A DNA stretch of 64,000 bases from Halieaceae bacterium (GTDB lineage: Bacteria; Pseudomonadota; Gammaproteobacteria; Pseudomonadales; Halieaceae), in contig JAPOQD010000068.1 in assembly GCA_026710905.1 (NCBI GenBank), positions 1 to 64,000 on the forward strand, read 5' to 3'. The notes beneath the pieces are model-generated. The model was not told the DNA's origin, did no database searches, and was given only the letters and a program-made list of their open reading frames with translations. Both the position numbers and the translations under genes were made by a program. Below, piece after piece: positions 55,637-64,000 of this stretch; the first letter of the stretch is position 1; each line of letters opens with the position of its first letter.

Positions 55637-56341
55637 TCAGTCCTGCTGGTTGCGGGCTGCCATGGTGAAGGCCTGCCGGTGCAGAATGCTGGAAAACTCA
55701 TCGGCAAAGGTCTCGTACCGGTTGAGGCTGACATCCACCCGCGAGGCAAAGCGATTGAAGGCGATCACTGCGGGTATGGCCGCAAACAACCCCATGGCCG
55801 TCGCCACCAGCGCCTCCGAGATCCCCGGGGCCACTGTGGCCAGGGTAGCCTGGGTGGCATTCGCCAGGCCGCGAAAGGAATTCATGATGCCCCAGACCGT
55901 CCCGAACAGACCCACGTAAGGGCTGGTGGAACCCACGGTGGCCAGGAAGGGCAAGTGTTGTTCCAATTCTTCTTCTTCCCGCGCCTTGGCCACCCGCATG
56001 GCGCGCTGGGCGCCATCCATGATTGCCTCCGAATCCAGTCCAGGCTGTTGCGCCAGCCGGGAGAATTCCTTGAAACCAGCCCGGAAAATAGCCTCCATAC
56101 CCAAAGTATGGCCCGCGTTTGCTCTTTCAATACCCTCCCTGTAGAGCTCAGACAGATCAATACCCGACCAGAATCGATCCTCAAATTCCTCGCTTTCACG
56201 ATGCACGCTGGAAAAATAGATCAAACGTTGCACGATCATGTACCAGGAGGTTACCGAAGCCAGCAACAGAATGAGCATCACCACCTGTACGGTGATACTG
56301 GCGTTGAGCACCAGGTCGACAAGACTCAATGGTTCGTTCAA
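55637..56341 (-). CDS. tolQ: Tol-Pal system protein TolQ
   Basis: A 234-residue MotA/TolQ/ExbB channel protein with three membrane helices: one near residues 12-35, and two around FLATVGSTSPYVGLFGTVWG and LVATAMGLFAAIPAVIAFNR. It is the first gene of the operon here; the ybgC thioesterase gene usually found before it is absent, and a 236-base spacer with repeats separates it from ruvB. Confidence 0.95.
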   Translation of the reverse strand: MNEPLSLVDLVLNASITVQVVMLILLLASVTSWYMIVQRLIYFSSVHRESEEFEDRFWSGIDLSELYREGIERANAGHTLGMEAIFRAGFKEFSRLAQQPGLDSEAIMDGAQRAMRVAKAREEEELEQHLPFLATVGSTSPYVGLFGTVWGIMNSFRGLANATQATLATVAPGISEALVATAMGLFAAIPAVIAFNRFASRVDVSLNRYETFADEFSSILHRQAFTMAARNQQD

Positions 56342-56449
56342 GGAATTCCTCCCATACCTGTTAGCCGCAGCACCCGGTCCAATATCCCCCCGGGGCAGAC
56401 GCAGTATCTTTCAGTAGGCGATATCAACACCAATCGTATCTTCCATGAA

Positions 56450-56546
56450 GGTAACCGTTCGGGCAAGACGTGGTGGATGGCCCGTCTGTCTTTGTGGATG
56501 GCCCGTCTGTCTTTACCAGACATCGCGCCAATACCGAACGGTTACC
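56450..56546. repeat. Inverted-repeat element containing a 21-bp tandem repeat
   Basis: ggtaaccgttcgg (56450-56462) and ccgaacggttacc (56534-56546) are perfect inverted repeats of 13 bases about 97 bases apart. Inside are two perfect copies of a 21-base unit (56473-56493 and 56494-56514, gtggatggcccgtctgtctt plus t), then a short tgtct/agaca hairpin. Its right part, 56502-56545, recurs in opposite orientation at 62137-62180 with about 40 of 44 bases identical. It lies between ruvB and tolQ. Confidence 0.8.
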
Positions 56547-56577
56547 CGTGAAGACTCTCAATGGCAGGGGAGATGCC

Positions 56578-57633
56578 TTATTCGCCACCACTGTTTTCCA
56601 GGTCCAGATCAAGATTGGGGTTGGCCGAGGTATATTTCAAGCCGAAATGCAGGTAGGCATTACGGGTTGCCATACGGCCCCGCGGAGTGCGGGTAATATA
56701 TCCCTGTTGTATCAGGAACGGCTCCAGTACATCCTCAATGGTGCCCCGTTCTTCCGAAATGGCCGCTGCAAGGCTCTCCACTCCCACCGGGCCACCGTCA
56801 AATTTTTCTATCAGGCTGAGTAGCAGGCGGCGGTCCATGTGGTCAAAACCCTGTTGATCCACCTTGAGCATGTCCAGAGCCCGGTGCGCCACCGCCTCGG
56901 TAATTTCGCCATCGGCGCGAACTTCCGCATAATCGCGCACCCGCCGCAACAGGCGGTTGGCAATGCGCGGGGTACCGCGGGCGCGGCGGGCAATCTCCCT
57001 GGCGCCGGCCTGTTTGACTACAATCTCCAGAATACCAGCGGCGCGTTCCACGATGTGCGCCAACTCTGGTACATCGTAAAATTCGAGCCTCTGTACTATG
57101 CCGAAGCGGTCCCGCAGCGGTGAAGTCAGCAAACCCGCCCTGGTGGTGGCCGCCACCAGGGTAAAAGTCGGTAATGATACTTTGATGGATTGCGCCGCCG
57201 GGCCGTCTCCAATCATGATATCGAGCTGATTTTCTTCCATCGCCGGGTACAGGATCTCTTCCACATGCGGGCTGAGCCGATGAACTTCATCAATAAACAG
57301 CACTGCACCCTCGCTCAGCTTGGTTAGCAGGGCAGCGAGTTCTCTCGGCTTTTCAATGACCGGACCCGAGGTGGTTTTGATCTCTACGCCCATCTCGTGG
57401 GCGATGATGTGCGCCAAGGTTGTTTTCCCCAACCCGGGTGGACCAAAGATCAGGGTGTGATCCAGCGGCTCCTTGCGCCGGCGCGCCGCCTCCACAAACA
57501 GCGTCATTTGCTCTTTCACCGGAACCTGCCCAATGTAATCCGCAAGACTGCGGGGTCGCAGGGCGCGGTCGGAGAGTTCCTCGGGCCCGCTGCTATCCGC
57601 CACCGGGTCCAACAGCCGATCAGTTTCAATCAT
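56578..57633 (-). CDS. ruvB: Holliday junction branch migration ATPase RuvB
   Basis: A 351-residue AAA+ motor. Walker A is [10 protein letters not shown], Walker [10 protein letters not shown], sensor 1 LVAATTRAG, and the C-terminal winged helix ends [15 protein letters not shown]. It drives branch migration with RuvA. Its ATG overlaps the ruvA stop by one base. Confidence 0.97.
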   Translation of the reverse strand: MIETDRLLDPVADSSGPEELSDRALRPRSLADYIGQVPVKEQMTLFVEAARRRKEPLDHTLIFGPPGLGKTTLAHIIAHEMGVEIKTTSGPVIEKPRELAALLTKLSEGAVLFIDEVHRLSPHVEEILYPAMEENQLDIMIGDGPAAQSIKVSLPTFTLVAATTRAGLLTSPLRDRFGIVQRLEFYDVPELAHIVERAAGILEIVVKQAGAREIARRARGTPRIANRLLRRVRDYAEVRADGEITEAVAHRALDMLKVDQQGFDHMDRRLLLSLIEKFDGGPVGVESLAAAISEERGTIEDVLEPFLIQQGYITRTPRGRMATRNAYLHFGLKYTSANPNLDLDLENSGGE

Positions 57634-58241
57634 TATTTGCTCACCGTGGATTGCAGGGCCAGCCGAATCAATTCTTCCGCACTGTCAACACTTTCCAGGT
57701 CCAACGCCGAGAGTACTTTGCTGGCCTCGACGGGTTTATACCCCAGCGCGATCAGGGCGCTTTCCGCCTCCGCCAACACCCGCCGGCGGTTTGCGGCCGG
57801 CGTCCCGGCGCCAGTATCGTCCGCCGATTGCGGCGCCCAGTCCTTGACCCGGTCACGCATTTCCACCAACAACCGTGCGGCGGTCTTCTTGCCGACTCCC
57901 GGTAATTGCACCAACTGACTGGCGTCCTCCAATTGAACACTGCGCACAAAGGCATCCGTATCCATACCCGAGAGAATGGCCAGGCCCATTTTCGGCCCCA
58001 CACCGGAGACCTTGATCAGGTCCCGGAACAGGCTGCGATCCTGTTCCCGTAAAAACCCATACAGCAGTTGAGAATCTTCGCGCACCACGAAATGGGTCAG
58101 CAACGTTACCTGGCTACCAACTTCCGGCAGTTCAAACAGGGTAGTCATGGGCACCTGGACTTCGTAGCCCAGACCGCCTACGTCCAGGAGAATATGGGGA
58201 GCCTGCTTTTCCAACAGAGTGCCGGTGACGCGTCCAATCAT
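57633..58241 (-). CDS. ruvA: Holliday junction DNA-binding protein RuvA
   Basis: A 202-residue protein: an N-terminal OB fold ([20 protein letters not shown]), two helix-hairpin-helix motifs ([38 protein letters not shown]) and the C-terminal RuvB-binding domain. It overlaps ruvC by 4 bases. Confidence 0.97.
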   Translation of the reverse strand: MIGRVTGTLLEKQAPHILLDVGGLGYEVQVPMTTLFELPEVGSQVTLLTHFVVREDSQLLYGFLREQDRSLFRDLIKVSGVGPKMGLAILSGMDTDAFVRSVQLEDASQLVQLPGVGKKTAARLLVEMRDRVKDWAPQSADDTGAGTPAANRRRVLAEAESALIALGYKPVEASKVLSALDLESVDSAEELIRLALQSTVSK

Positions 58242-58777
58242 TTGTAGACTGTTTTCTCCTGGCGGGCGCTGTCGGGACCGGTTTTGTTTGCGCTAGCCGG
58301 GCCAATCATACTCTGTTGTGTATAGGCGTGACACAGTGCCGCCGCCAAAGCGTCAGCAGCATCCTCGCCAGGTGTGTCGGGCAGCTTCAGCAAGGTCTTT
58401 ACCATGTATTGAACCTGTTCCTTTTTGGCATTGCCGGTTCCCACCACGGCCTGCTTGATGGACTTCGCAGCATACTCGTAGACCGGAATGGACTGGTTTG
58501 CGCAGGCCAGGATTGCCGCGCCGCGGGCCTGGCCAAGCTTCAGCGCCGCTCTCGCGTCCCTTGCCAGGAAGACATCCTCAATCGCCAATTCCTCAGGGCC
58601 GTATTCCTCAATGATTTGGGTCACACCGTCGTAGATGATCTTGAGCCGCTCGGGAAAACCCACCCGGGGAAGGCGGATAATGCCGCTGGCAACATAGCCA
58701 CTGACACCGCCCTGATGTTTGATAATGCCAAAGCCGGTTTTCAGGGAGCCTGGATCAATCCCCAGAATAAGCGCCAT
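58238..58777 (-). CDS. ruvC: Crossover junction endodeoxyribonuclease RuvC
   Basis: A 179-residue resolvase. [16 protein letters not shown] carries the first catalytic Asp, [20 protein letters not shown] the Glu, and [14 protein letters not shown] the C-terminal Asp pair. The ATG at 58777 is chosen because RuvC proteins begin at this motif; upstream sequence in the same frame is non-homologous. Confidence 0.96.
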   Translation of the reverse strand: MALILGIDPGSLKTGFGIIKHQGGVSGYVASGIIRLPRVGFPERLKIIYDGVTQIIEEYGPEELAIEDVFLARDARAALKLGQARGAAILACANQSIPVYEYAAKSIKQAVVGTGNAKKEQVQYMVKTLLKLPDTPGEDAADALAAALCHAYTQQSMIGPASANKTGPDSARQEKTVYK

Positions 58778-58802
58778 GGCAACACTCTGCTTGTGTAAAG
58801 GG

Positions 58803-59549
58803 TCAGTCTGAACTTTGCAGCAGCTCATCGGGAATGTCCACGTTGGTGTAGACATTCTGCACATCATCCAGCTCCTCCAGGGCCTCCACCAGCCGCATGG
58901 TGGTGTCCACACCTGCTGCTTCCGCAGCAACCTTGCTTGAGGGAAGCATGGTGATATCAGCCCATTCCGGTTCCAGCCCGGCCTCTTGCAGGGTCTTTTT
59001 GGCCGTAGCGAAATCCTGCCATGGCGTTAGCACATCGAAAGAGCCATCCGCATTGCTCTCGATATCTTCGGCGCCGGCCTCCAGGGCCGCGCTGAACAGG
59101 GTCTCCTCATCCACATCGGAGCTGTAACCAAGAACTCCACAGCGTGTGAACAGGTAGGCGACCGAACCATCGGCGCCCAGGTTTCCACCATATTTGCTGA
59201 ATGCGTGACGCACTTCCGCCACCGTACGATTACGATTGTCAGTCATGGCTTCCACCAAAACTGCGATCCCGCCGGGAGCATAACCCTCGTAAGTCAACTC
59301 TTCCATGTCATCGGCAGAACTGGCGCCCGCTCCCCTGGCGATGGCGCGGTCAATTGTGTCCCTGGTCATGTTGGCGCCCAGGGCCTTGTCCACCGCCGCC
59401 CGCAGCCGCGGATTATCATCCGGGCTGGGTCCACCCTGTTTGGCGGCCACCACCAGTTCGCGAATCAGCCTGGTGAAGACCTTGCCCCGGCGGGCGTCTT
59501 GCGCCGCTTTACGGTGCTTGATATTTGCCCATTTACTATGACCTGCCAT
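58803..59549 (-). CDS. yebC: YebC/PmpR-family protein
   Basis: A 248-residue protein with the family start [33 protein letters not shown] and [20 protein letters not shown]. The family includes transcriptional regulators and factors that help ribosomes at polyproline stretches. It lies between aspS and ruvC, the usual gammaproteobacterial position. Confidence 0.95.
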   Translation of the reverse strand: MAGHSKWANIKHRKAAQDARRGKVFTRLIRELVVAAKQGGPSPDDNPRLRAAVDKALGANMTRDTIDRAIARGAGASSADDMEELTYEGYAPGGIAVLVEAMTDNRNRTVAEVRHAFSKYGGNLGADGSVAYLFTRCGVLGYSSDVDEETLFSAALEAGAEDIESNADGSFDVLTPWQDFATAKKTLQEAGLEPEWADITMLPSSKVAAEAAGVDTTMRLVEALEELDDVQNVYTNVDIPDELLQSSD

Positions 59550-59585
59550 AAACCAGCTACTCCTTCCATCCTGTCCGGTAACACC

Positions 59586-61358
59586 TCAGCCCGCCGGGTT
59601 CTCATGGCGTAGCCGGAGATTCAGTTCCTGTAACTGTTGCAGGTTGACGGCATCCGGCGCCTCGGTCATGGCGCAAGCCGCACTCTGGGTTTTCGGAAAG
59701 GCAATCACTTCACGGATGGAAGTCGCGCCAGTCATCAGCATCACCAGCCGGTCCAGGCCAAAAGCAATACCACCGTGGGGTGGCGCACCGTATTTCAAGG
59801 CATCCAGCAAAAAGCCGAACTTCTGTTGCGCCTCTTCGGCGCCGATACCAAGAATTTCAAATACCGTGAACTGTACTTCCCGCTGATGGTTGCGAATTGA
59901 GCCGCCACCCAACTCGGCGCCGTTGAGCACCATGTCATAAGCACGTGATAGCGCAGTGGCCGGGCTGGCCCTGAGTTCTTCAACACTGCAGGAAGGTGCG
60001 GTGAAAGGATGATGTTGAGAGGTCCAGCCACCGCCATCAAGCGCTTCGAACATGGGAAAATCAACCACCCAGAGGGGTTTCCAGCCCGTTGCCAGGAGAC
60101 CCAGATCTTCACCCAACTTGACCCGCAAGGCGCCAAGTGATTCGTTGACGACACTGGCCTTGCCGGCGCCGAAAAAGATGATATCCCCATCCGCCGCCTG
60201 CAGCCGCCGCATCAACTCAAGCACAATTTCATCGGGGATGAATTTCAGAATAGGCGACTGCAATCCGGGTGTACCGGCTGCCAGGTCGTTCACCTTGATC
60301 CAGGCCAGACCGCGGGCCCCAAAAATGGAAACGTAGCGGGTGTAGTCATCAATTTCCTTGCGGCTGATGGAAGCGCCACCGCTAACCTTGAGTGCGGCCA
60401 CCCGGCCAGCCGGGTCCGACGCGGGACCCCTGAATACCTTGAAATCCACTTGCTCCATCAATTCGCCGATGCTGATCAACTCCAGTGGTATCCGCAGGTC
60501 GGGTTTGTCGGAGCCAAAACGCTGCATGGCTTCGGCATGAGTCATGCGCGGAAAATCGGGTAACTCCACCCCCAGCACATCCTCGAACACACTGCGTACC
60601 ATGCGTTCGGCGATATCCATTATCTGCCCTTCATCCAGAAAGCTGGTCTCGACATCAATCTGGGTGAACTCGGGCTGGCGGTCAGCGCGCAAATCTTCAT
60701 CCCGAAAACATCGGGCGATTTGGTAGTACCGGTCAAAACCGGAAATCATGAACAACTGCTTGAACAACTGGGGAGACTGCGGCAAGGCATAGAACTTGCC
60801 CGCATGAATGCGGCTGGGCACAAGGTAGTCCCGTGCCCCTTCCGGGGTCGCCCGAGTCAGGATGGGCGTTTCGATATCGAGAAAACCCTCCCGTTCAAGA
60901 AACTGCCGTACCGCGCCGGTAATACGCGAGCGTTGCATGATGCGCTGCTGTATCTCGGGACGGCGCAAATCCATATAGCGGTAATGCAGGCGCACATCTT
61001 CGCCGGCCGCGGTGTATTCATCCAATTGGAATGGTGGAGTAGCCGCGCTATTGAGAATCTCCAACTGCTTTCCCAGCACCTCGATTCCACCAGTGGGCAT
61101 ATTGGGGTTGACTGCGTCTTCGGTGCGGGCTCTTACCCGTCCTGTCACCTGCAGCACATATTCTCCGCGCACCCGGTCCGCACGTTCGAAGTATTGTTCG
61201 GTGTCAGGATCGAACACCACTTGCACAATGCCCTCACGGTCACGCAAATCCAGAAAAATCACTCCCCCGTGATCACGGCGCCGGTCCACCCAGCCACACA
61301 GGGTGACCTGCAGGCCAATATGGTCAGGAGTCAGGGAGCCACAATAATGACTGCGCAT
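59586..61358 (-). CDS. aspS: Aspartyl-tRNA synthetase
   Basis: A 590-residue class II synthetase of the bacterial type: an N-terminal anticodon-binding OB fold ([20 protein letters not shown]), the catalytic core with [20 protein letters not shown] (motif 2), an inserted GAD domain, and motif 3 [15 protein letters not shown]. It charges tRNA-Asp. Start codon ATG at 61358. Confidence 0.97.
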   Translation of the reverse strand: MRSHYCGSLTPDHIGLQVTLCGWVDRRRDHGGVIFLDLRDREGIVQVVFDPDTEQYFERADRVRGEYVLQVTGRVRARTEDAVNPNMPTGGIEVLGKQLEILNSAATPPFQLDEYTAAGEDVRLHYRYMDLRRPEIQQRIMQRSRITGAVRQFLEREGFLDIETPILTRATPEGARDYLVPSRIHAGKFYALPQSPQLFKQLFMISGFDRYYQIARCFRDEDLRADRQPEFTQIDVETSFLDEGQIMDIAERMVRSVFEDVLGVELPDFPRMTHAEAMQRFGSDKPDLRIPLELISIGELMEQVDFKVFRGPASDPAGRVAALKVSGGASISRKEIDDYTRYVSIFGARGLAWIKVNDLAAGTPGLQSPILKFIPDEIVLELMRRLQAADGDIIFFGAGKASVVNESLGALRVKLGEDLGLLATGWKPLWVVDFPMFEALDGGGWTSQHHPFTAPSCSVEELRASPATALSRAYDMVLNGAELGGGSIRNHQREVQFTVFEILGIGAEEAQQKFGFLLDALKYGAPPHGGIAFGLDRLVMLMTGATSIREVIAFPKTQSAACAMTEAPDAVNLQQLQELNLRLRHENPAG

Positions 61359-61390
61359 GAATAAAGCCTGTTTGAGGCGCCGTAGCCGGA

Positions 61391-61738
61391 TCAGCCGGTA
61401 GCGGCGCTAGTGCCAGGGCTATCGCTGCTTGAAGCTGAAGAGTTGACAACGGGCGCCTCTTTTGCCGTGGAAGCGCCGTTGCTGGAGGTGTCGCTACTTG
61501 AGGCGCCACTGTCTCCATTGGTGGAAGCTTGTTCCCCGGCAATGTTTTTCTTGTTTCCGGTCTTGAAATCGGTCTCATACCAGCCGCCACCCTTGAGGCG
61601 AAATGCCACTGGCGATACTTTTTTTCTCAGCCTTGCCTTACCACAGGCAGGACATTGCCGCAGCGGGTCATCACTGATTTTCTGCAGCGCCTCCAGTTGG
61701 TGTTCACAGGACCGGCACTGGTACTCGTATATCGGCAT
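61391..61738 (-). CDS. FmdB-type zinc-ribbon protein
   Basis: A 115-residue protein opening [20 protein letters not shown], with a second Cys pair in [15 protein letters not shown]: a four-Cys zinc ribbon. FKTGNKKNI follows, then a Ser/Ala-rich tail of about 45 residues of low complexity. FmdB-type regulators usually precede aspS as here. Its function is not well defined; the tail is likely disordered. Confidence 0.88.
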   Translation of the reverse strand: MPIYEYQCRSCEHQLEALQKISDDPLRQCPACGKARLRKKVSPVAFRLKGGGWYETDFKTGNKKNIAGEQASTNGDSGASSSDTSSNGASTAKEAPVVNSSASSSDSPGTSAATG

Positions 61739-61881
61739 AGCTCATTTCCAAGACGCCAGAATCGGCGCGGATTCTACCGTAAATCCCTGGGTACAGGTAG
61801 CCCGAACCCGCCTTTGGATTCTTTGCTATTGACCCACAGGGGGGGCGATCATTACCATAGCCGCCCTTGGACGCTTGCCAT

Positions 61882-61957
61882 TCCGCCTTAGCTCAGTTGG
61901 TAGAGCAAATGACTGTTAATCATTGGGTCGCTGGTTCGAGCCCAGCAGGCGGAGCCA
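61882..61957 (+). tRNA. tRNA-Asn (anticodon GTT)
   Basis: A 76-base cloverleaf with encoded CCA: acceptor stem TCCGCCT/AGGCGGA, D arm AGCTCAGTTGGTAGAGC, anticodon loop CTGTTAA (anticodon GTT) and T arm GCTGGTTCGAGCCCAGC. Confidence 0.96.
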
Positions 61958-61966
61958 AATACAGGA

Positions 61967-61990
61967 ATAACCCCGCCAAAGCGGGGTTAT
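61967..61990 (+). terminator. Hairpin after tRNA-Asn
   Basis: ataaccccgc (61967-61976) and gcggggttat (61981-61990) form a perfect 10-base stem with loop caaa. There is no long T run after it, but its place 10 bases behind the tRNA makes it a likely terminator or processing hairpin. Confidence 0.65.
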
Positions 61991-62011
61991 ATCCATTTCA
62001 AAGGTGTCTGG

Positions 62012-62128
62012 ATGGACTCCGTAATCGCATTTCTCCTTCCCGTGCTGGCAGTGATTCTCACCATAGCGATTTTTCTGGCGGCGAGAAAACTGATCAAGAA
62101 CATCGACAAGGATGAAAAGGGCCAGTAA
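62012..62128 (+). CDS. Small single-pass membrane protein
   Basis: A 38-residue reading frame (MDSVIAFLLPVLAVILTIAI, then FLAARKLIKNIDKDEKGQ) with AAAGGTG about 9 bases upstream. It has one hydrophobic helix of about 22 residues followed by a charged tail, the layout of many small inner-membrane proteins. I do not recognise the family, and short size means that chance cannot be excluded. It overlaps no other gene. Confidence 0.5.
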   Translation: MDSVIAFLLPVLAVILTIAIFLAARKLIKNIDKDEKGQ

Positions 62129-62136
62129 GCCTTCTC

Positions 62137-62212
62137 GTAACTGTTCGGTATTGGCGTGATGTCTGTTCAAGACAGACGGGTTGGCACTGTAGGGGCCGCA
62201 CATGTGCGGCCC
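62137..62212. repeat. Dispersed repeat copy with a 20-base palindrome
   Basis: 62137-62180 repeats, in inverted orientation, the element at 56502-56545 (gtaac, ttcggtattggcg, gatgtctg, gacagacggg shared). It contains the hairpin gtctgt/acagac (62161-62177). Twelve bases further the perfect palindrome gggccgcacatgtgcggccc occupies 62193-62212. The pair looks like a REP-type intergenic repeat; the palindrome could also act as a terminator-like hairpin for the convergent genes. Confidence 0.75.
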
Positions 62213-62258
62213 GCAGACCACCAGCGCCCGAATGACCGGTGGCGGGCCGCGGCTGGAC

Positions 62259-63218
62259 TCAGGCATACCATGTGCTGAACCGGTCAATGAACTGATCCAG
62301 CATGGCGGCGGGGAGATCATTAATACCGGCGGCAGCTTTACGGCCGCCTCCGCTGGGGAACTGCATGCAGAATTCATCGGCGCCGGTTCTGTTCTCCAGC
62401 GGAGCCCGCACACTGACCAGGTAGTTTCCGTTCGCCTTTATCGTCAACACCGCATGACCGCGTGCGGGGCTGGCATTGGCGAGGTCATTGCTGTACACCC
62501 CGCTGACCCGGCGCGCCCAGGCTGCATCCGGCAGGATAAACACTGCGCTACTGGCGTTGGCCCGTTGCGGTTGCAGCGACCGGGCCGCGCTCATATCCTC
62601 CAGATACCCCTGTTGCAGCTTCTCGTAGTCAGCCCTGCCCTCCTGGATAAAGGCAAAAGGATCGGGGTAGGGCCTCATGCGCTGATACAGGACAGCCGGC
62701 TCAAAGTGTAAATCTTCCAGGTTCGACCCGTAACCGTTGTAGTTGATATATGTACCAAGGTTCTTGAGTTGCTCCATGGCTGCAGCACTCAGGTGCATCG
62801 GTTTGGCGAGAGCCGCGGCACTGTTCAACAGGTTGTCGCCAAACGCACCCACCACTGCCCAGCCGGCGAATGCGCCCTTCAGATGATCATTGACCAGCAT
62901 ACTGGTGCACATCTCCGGCTGCGTGTTGATCAGCGCCAGCAGGTTGTGGCGTCTGGGGATATCACCGGCGAAATGGTGGTCCGCGTAGAACACCCTGGCC
63001 CCGGCAGCCAATACTTCCAGCAGGGCAGTCCTGTTCTTGTCCATGGAAACATCCAGCACCGTAACCCGGTCACCCTGTTGGGCCGGCACCCGTTCCAGCA
63101 ACTTGATGTCGCGCTTTACACCAGTTACCAGGGTGGCGTCACGAGGCTCTGCACTACGCAGTTGCAGCAGGGCGCAAAGCCCATCCGCATCTCCGTTAAA
63201 TACATCGTAATCGGTCAT
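62259..63218 (-). CDS. DHH-family phosphoesterase
   Basis: A 319-residue protein with the first metal motif YDVFNGDADGLCAL, the DHH motif FYADHHFAGDIP and a C-terminal DHHA1 domain ending GGGRKAAAGI. The superfamily contains RecJ-like exonucleases, nano-RNases and cyclic dinucleotide phosphodiesterases; this short form lacks extra domains. The substrate is unclear. It lies next to a nucleotide-sugar gene at the window edge. Confidence 0.83.
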   Translation of the reverse strand: MTDYDVFNGDADGLCALLQLRSAEPRDATLVTGVKRDIKLLERVPAQQGDRVTVLDVSMDKNRTALLEVLAAGARVFYADHHFAGDIPRRHNLLALINTQPEMCTSMLVNDHLKGAFAGWAVVGAFGDNLLNSAAALAKPMHLSAAAMEQLKNLGTYINYNGYGSNLEDLHFEPAVLYQRMRPYPDPFAFIQEGRADYEKLQQGYLEDMSAARSLQPQRANASSAVFILPDAAWARRVSGVYSNDLANASPARGHAVLTIKANGNYLVSVRAPLENRTGADEFCMQFPSGGGRKAAAGINDLPAAMLDQFIDRFSTWYA

Positions 63219-63328
63219 TGCAACCGTGGCAAAGTTGAACTAACAGGAATAACTCATTGATAGACATGAACTTTCACAATAACCTCAAGTGATCTGGCGC
63301 CATGTGCCCGTAGCGTGCAATATGCGGG

Positions 63329-64000
63329 CTAGGATGCGCCAGGAAACAGCACCTGCACATTGGAAGGGGTTTGTTCCGCCAGCGCCTGCTGTTTGTTCCA
63401 GAGTTGGTCGTGCATGCCTTCATGCCCGTCAAATCCGCTCACGGCTTGCAACAATATGGTTTTAATACCGTCGCAATCCATTTGCTCGCAGTGCTCATGC
63501 AAGTCCTTCAACCAGGTATTGATATCGTCCGGACACGGACATTCTTCCTTGGCGCGCATGATCATCGGGTGATCAGTGCCGCCTTCATGACCACCCAGCA
63601 GCAATTCCTCGTGCAACTTTTCCCCCGGCCGCAGACCGATGAACTGAATCTCCACTTCCCCATCCGGGTGGTCGCTATCCTTGATGCTATAGCCACTGAG
63701 CCTCACCATGCGCTTTGCCAACTCTGCGATCTTGACCGGCTTGCCCATGTCCAACACCAGCACATCACCACCCAGGCTCATTGCGCTGGCTTGCAATACC
63801 AACTGCGCTGCTTCCGGTATGGTCATGAAATAACGGCTGACTTCGGCATGGGTTACCGTCAACGGCCCACCCGCATGAATCTGTTCGCGGAACAAGGGCA
63901 CCACGGAACCGGAAGAACCCAGCACATTGCCAAACCGCACTATGCAGAAACGAGTATGCTCCTGCCTGGGGGCCAGTCCCTGACAAATAATTTCCGCAAA
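63329..64000 (-). CDS. Polysaccharide biosynthesis nucleotide-sugar dehydratase/epimerase (CapD/WbpM-like), C-terminal part
   Basis: The frame is open to the right edge, so the gene starts outside. It carries FCIVRFGNVLGSSGSVVPLF, PLTVTHAEVSRYFMTIPEAA and IQFIGLRPGEKLHEELLLG, all conserved in CapD/FlaA1/WbpM-type NDP-sugar 4,6-dehydratases, followed by a helical tail of about 70 residues. Such membrane-anchored enzymes start O-antigen or capsule sugar synthesis, so a surface-polysaccharide locus probably continues to the right. Confidence 0.88.
   Translation of the reverse strand, partial: FAEIICQGLAPRQEHTRFCIVRFGNVLGSSGSVVPLFREQIHAGGPLTVTHAEVSRYFMTIPEAAQLVLQASAMSLGGDVLVLDMGKPVKIAELAKRMVRLSGYSIKDSDHPDGEVEIQFIGLRPGEKLHEELLLGGHEGGTDHPMIMRAKEECPCPDDINTWLKDLHEHCEQMDCDGIKTILLQAVSGFDGHEGMHDQLWNKQQALAEQTPSNVQVLFPGAS

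Noticed and set aside
56473-56514. CRISPR array
   Set aside because: The two 21-base units are directly adjacent with no spacer, and no cas gene is in the window. It is a simple tandem repeat.

Overview
The window looks like gammaproteobacterial chromosomal DNA, probably from a marine lineage such as the Cellvibrionales (the lineage is an inference). The right-hand 12 kb carries the housekeeping block aspS-yebC-ruvC-ruvA-ruvB-tolQ-tolR-tolA-tolB-pal-cpoB in the order usual for Gammaproteobacteria. The left 51 kb is a catabolic region for plant-type aromatic compounds. It contains two large TonB-dependent receptors of the 'VTAQRR' type.

Layout. 1-5 kb: gene wreckage (P450, carboxymuconolactone decarboxylase, sulfatase and FMN reductase fragments), a tandemly duplicated SnoaL-like gene, and a TonB receptor with a clear terminator. 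5-13.5 kb: a frameshifted SDR, an operon of ferredoxin, ferredoxin-NADP reductase and molybdopterin oxidoreductase, an M24-fold hydrolase lacking the usual metal ligands, and a flavin monooxygenase interrupted by one amber codon. 13.5-21.5 kb: a ferulate/hydroxycinnamate module. Its enoyl-CoA hydratase/lyase, acyl-CoA dehydrogenase, amidohydrolase, AraC regulator and aromatic-acid transporter are intact. Its CoA ligase and Rieske oxygenase are reduced to joined end fragments, and its aldehyde dehydrogenase has an in-frame TAG.

21.5-32.9 kb: an apparently complete protocatechuate 4,5-cleavage pathway (ligK, ligU, a DUF1932-type dehydrogenase, ligJ, ligI, ligC, an aldo-keto reductase, ligA, ligB), divergent from a LysR-type regulator with two N-terminal HTH domains. 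It is followed by pobA and a divergent AraC regulator. The lower pathway is therefore intact while much of the upper ferulate branch is decaying. Substrate probably arrives through 4-hydroxybenzoate (pobA).

32.9-49.8 kb: an exported arylsulfatase and a seven-gene leftward operon (MBL hydrolase, alpha/beta hydrolase, VOC extradiol dioxygenase, Rieske ferredoxin, flavin monooxygenase, GST, sulfatase). It diverges from a LysR gene. Beyond that gene lies a rightward set: CYP199-like P450, cyclase-family hydrolase, epimerase remnant, FAA hydrolase, cupin remnant, GST, MFS transporter and the second TonB receptor. A similar AT-rich element precedes the LysR gene and the P450, so one regulator may control both arms of an uncharacterised aromatic pathway.

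49.8-51.6 kb: degenerate DNA and a tyrosine recombinase ending 84 bp from the 3' end of a tRNA-Lys gene. This suggests that the catabolic region is, or once was, an island inserted at that tRNA; the other end is not in the window. 51.7-64 kb: core genes, a tRNA-Asn, a small membrane protein, a DHH phosphoesterase, a two-copy dispersed repeat, and the start of a surface-polysaccharide locus at the right edge.
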